From NCBI GenBank assembly GCA_021234155.1, contig JAJEKV010000003.1, forward strand, positions 8,122,413-8,186,412: a stretch of DNA of 64,000 nucleotides, given 5' to 3'. Source of the DNA: Isoetes taiwanensis. Its lineage: Eukaryota; Streptophyta; Lycopodiopsida; Isoetales; Isoetaceae. The notes under the pieces are model-generated. The model was given only the letters and a program-made list of their open reading frames with translations, was not told the DNA's origin and ran no database searches. A program made the translations under genes and the position numbers. Positions 61,881-64,000 of the stretch are shown here, piece by piece (position 1 is the first letter of the stretch; the number at the start of each line of letters is the position of its first letter).

Positions 61881-64000
61881 CCCCCACTCAGTGATTGGAG
61901 GAATCTTGGTGTGGCTCTGTTGCAGAATATCCCCCCACTCAGAGGCATACCAACTGAATGAAGTTGATGAACTTGGCAAATTTGGGACGTGCCAATGGTT
62001 TAGTGAGCATGTCGGCTGGCATCTCTTCAGTACACAGATATTTGAGAGTGATGATACCTTGTTCAAGCAGCTCACGAATAAAATGAAACCTGATATCTAT
62101 GTGCTTCATGCGTCGATGTAGAACATGATTTTTGGCAACTGCAATGGCACCTTGATTGTCCACATGAATGGTCAAGCCAATATGGGAGCTGATGCTGAGT
62201 TCACTGCTGAGGCGCGGTAACCAAATGGCTTCTTTTCTAGCATGAGCAAGAGCAATGTATTCCGCTTCAGTGGTGGAGAGAGCAACACACTTTTGCTTGC
62301 TGCTACTCCAGCTTATGGCAGCTCCTGCAAGGCAAAAAATGAATCCAGAAACGGAGTGACGGTCATTGTGATCACTGGCCCAATCTGCATCAGAGTATCC
62401 TACTAGAAGGGGAGAGGCAGTGGCTTGGTAGAGAAGGCCATGGGATGAACTGCCAGCAAGTTAGCGGAGGATTCGTTTCAGAGAGACACAATGAGAATGT
62501 TTGGGATCTAGACTGAATTGGCTGAGTTTGCACACAGGAAAGGAGAGGTCTGGACGGGTACAAGTAGCAGCAAAATTGAGTAATCCGAGAATGGTGCGGT
62601 AATTGGTATGGATGTGCTGAATGGAGGAGGAGCATGGTGGATCAGAATTGAGTAGAGAGACTCCAGGTTCAAGTGGTGTGGCTACGGGGTTGCAATTGAT
62701 GAGGGCAAAGCGGCGGAGAATGTCTTGAATGTATCGGCTCTGATGCAAATGGAGAGTTCCTTTGGCACGGTCATAATTCAGAGACATACCGAGGAAATAA
62801 GAAGCTGGGCCAATGTCTTTCATGCGAAACTGAGACTGGAGTTGGGATTTAAGAGTAATGAGGTCATTGAGGTCTGCTGCCAGAAGCAATAAGTCATCAA
62901 CATAAATTAGGATGATGAGGAGATGAGGATCGATAGACACTGGGATCAGAAGGACAGCGGGAGAATTTAAGGTTGAGCAGGGTCTGATCAAGTTTGGCAT
63001 ACCAGGATCTCAAAGCTTGCTTGAGGCCGTAGAGTGCTTTGTGAAGGCGACATACTTTTTGCGGAGCAAGGGAATCAATGAAACCTTGGGGCTGCTCAAT
63101 ATATATTTCTTCTTGAACATCTCCATGAAGAAAGGCGTTGTTGACGTCCATTTGATGAAGGTGGAGTTTATTCAGCACTGCAAAAGCAAGGATTAGTCGA
63201 ATAGAAGGCATTTTAGCAACTGGAGCAAAAGTCTCCTCATAGTCAAGGCCTTCGATTTGAGTGAAGCCTTTAGCCACCAAGCGGGCTTTGAATCGGTCAA
63301 TTTCTCCATTAGAAGTATACTTGATGCGGAAGACCCATCTGCTACCAATGACTGCACGATTAGGAGGCCTGGGAACTAGTGACCAAGTGTTGGTCTCATG
63401 GATAGAGTCAAGTTCTGCATGCATTGCCTGTAACCACTCTTTACGGTGTGCACTATTCATGGCTTGGGAAAAAGTGTGAGGTTCCAAAGGGTGTTCTTCA
63501 ACAGAGAAGTCATAGTCTGATGCCCAAACCGGAGGTCTTTTGATGCGAGATGGTCGAGTTGCAGGAGGAAGATCTGTGACTGTAGAGGGAGGTTCAGTAA
63601 GAGAAGATGCATTGGGGACAGCAGGAGGCTGGGGCATATCATCAGAGGGGGGAAGTGGTGTAGATTCAAGTGGTGCAGATTCTCTAGGAGCAGGAGTTGG
63701 AAGGCAAACATCAATGGAGAATTCATGCAGAGGCAATGAAATAGGTGCAGAAGGATGAGGAAAGCATGGTTCAAATTCGTTGAACTTGGCATGGCATGTG
63801 ACAAGTAACTTCTTTGCTTCCAGGTGGTACAGACGGTAAGGCCTTGGAGGTGATTGAATAACCAAGGAACATGCAGGTGACAGCTTGAGCATCGAGCTTG
63901 GATCTTTTGGCAGAAGGTATGTGGGCAAAAGCCTTGCATCCAAACACACGCAAGTGGTTGATAGAAACAGGCTGTCCGGTCCATATCTCTTCTGGAATCT
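61881..64000 (-). pseudogene. Ty1/copia pol remnant (integrase end, RT, RNase H)
   Basis: Minus strand from the window edge: integrase C-terminal GKRS-type region (LRVFGCKAFAHIPSAKRSKL, then FLGYS), variable linker, RT (EWLQAMHAELDSIHETNTW, SRWVFRIKYTSNGEIDRFKA, MDVNNAFLHGDVQEEIYIEQ, LHKALYGLKQALRSWYAKLD), a frame change near 62900-62960, then LIYVDDLLLLAADL with the catalytic YVDD, LGLLNFAATCTRPDLSF, a second break near 62460, and RNase H (DADWASDHNDRHSVSGF, STTEAEYIALAHARKEAIWL, VDNQGAIAVAKN, HIDIRFHFIRE). It ends just before the PPT and LTR at 61880. Two or more frameshifts make this copy inactive. The 5' half is outside the window. Confidence 0.92.

Noticed and set aside
1-64000. CRISPR arrays, operons or ribosome-binding sites
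   Set aside because: Tandem repeats here have diverged units and no constant spacers. Introns and retroelements show a eukaryotic nuclear genome.

Overview
This is a nuclear segment of a land-plant genome with no prokaryotic features. Plant origin is shown by a spliced cysteine-rich receptor-like kinase with canonical GT-AG introns, exons of an AMI1/OEP64-type amidase, a plant-type L1 LINE, Ty1/copia and chromodomain Ty3/gypsy elements, and very dense nested transposons. The kinase has only one Gnk2/DUF26 domain, and two LINE lineages look more animal-like than angiosperm-like. Both hint at a fern, lycophyte, gymnosperm or another large repeat-rich genome, but the species cannot be fixed from the sequence.

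Layout. 1-2770: no gene seen, only a short degenerate repeat. 2771-6803 (minus): complete eight-exon receptor kinase gene, with a duplicated 145-bp intron block, a hexanucleotide microsatellite and a duplicated promoter segment. 9098-9982: small TIR transposon flanked by a 9-bp duplication, next to a Helitron-type helicase remnant (minus). 10504-26245: nested stack. A Ty3/gypsy element with a locally inverted RT piece carries an 8-kb intact LINE (LINE-A, 12617-20633) in its 3' region. Its 3' LTR is split by a decayed LINE with an animal-like ORF1 (LINE-B), which is itself split by a 5'-truncated L1 copy. 27676-30904: a third LINE (LINE-C) with a TATC tail. 31691-32880: decayed gypsy.

32982-41567: an LTR element with long, very similar LTRs. 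Its first ORF carries gag, protease and a second (archaeal-like) RNase H upstream of RT, while the ordinary RNase H after RT has lost catalytic acidic residues. 42260-48700: a T-rich, apparently non-coding region of two head-to-tail units with shared ends, a perfect 12-bp hairpin at each unit start and an array of covarying hairpins. 49021-49935: palindromic minisatellite and A/T-rich repeats. 51279-51687: amidase fragment. 52341-about 57200: minus-strand chromovirus 3' portion with LTR. 58234-61235: pogo-like DDE transposase gene with a probable 72-bp intron. 61570-64000: 3' end of a minus-strand Ty1/copia element with its LTR and polypurine tract.

The only host genes are the kinase (apparently intact) and the amidase fragment; the rest is transposons and their debris. 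The items most worth a second look are the structured tandem unit at 42.3-48.7 kb, the dual-RNase-H retrotransposon, and the possible extra ORFs of LINE-A.
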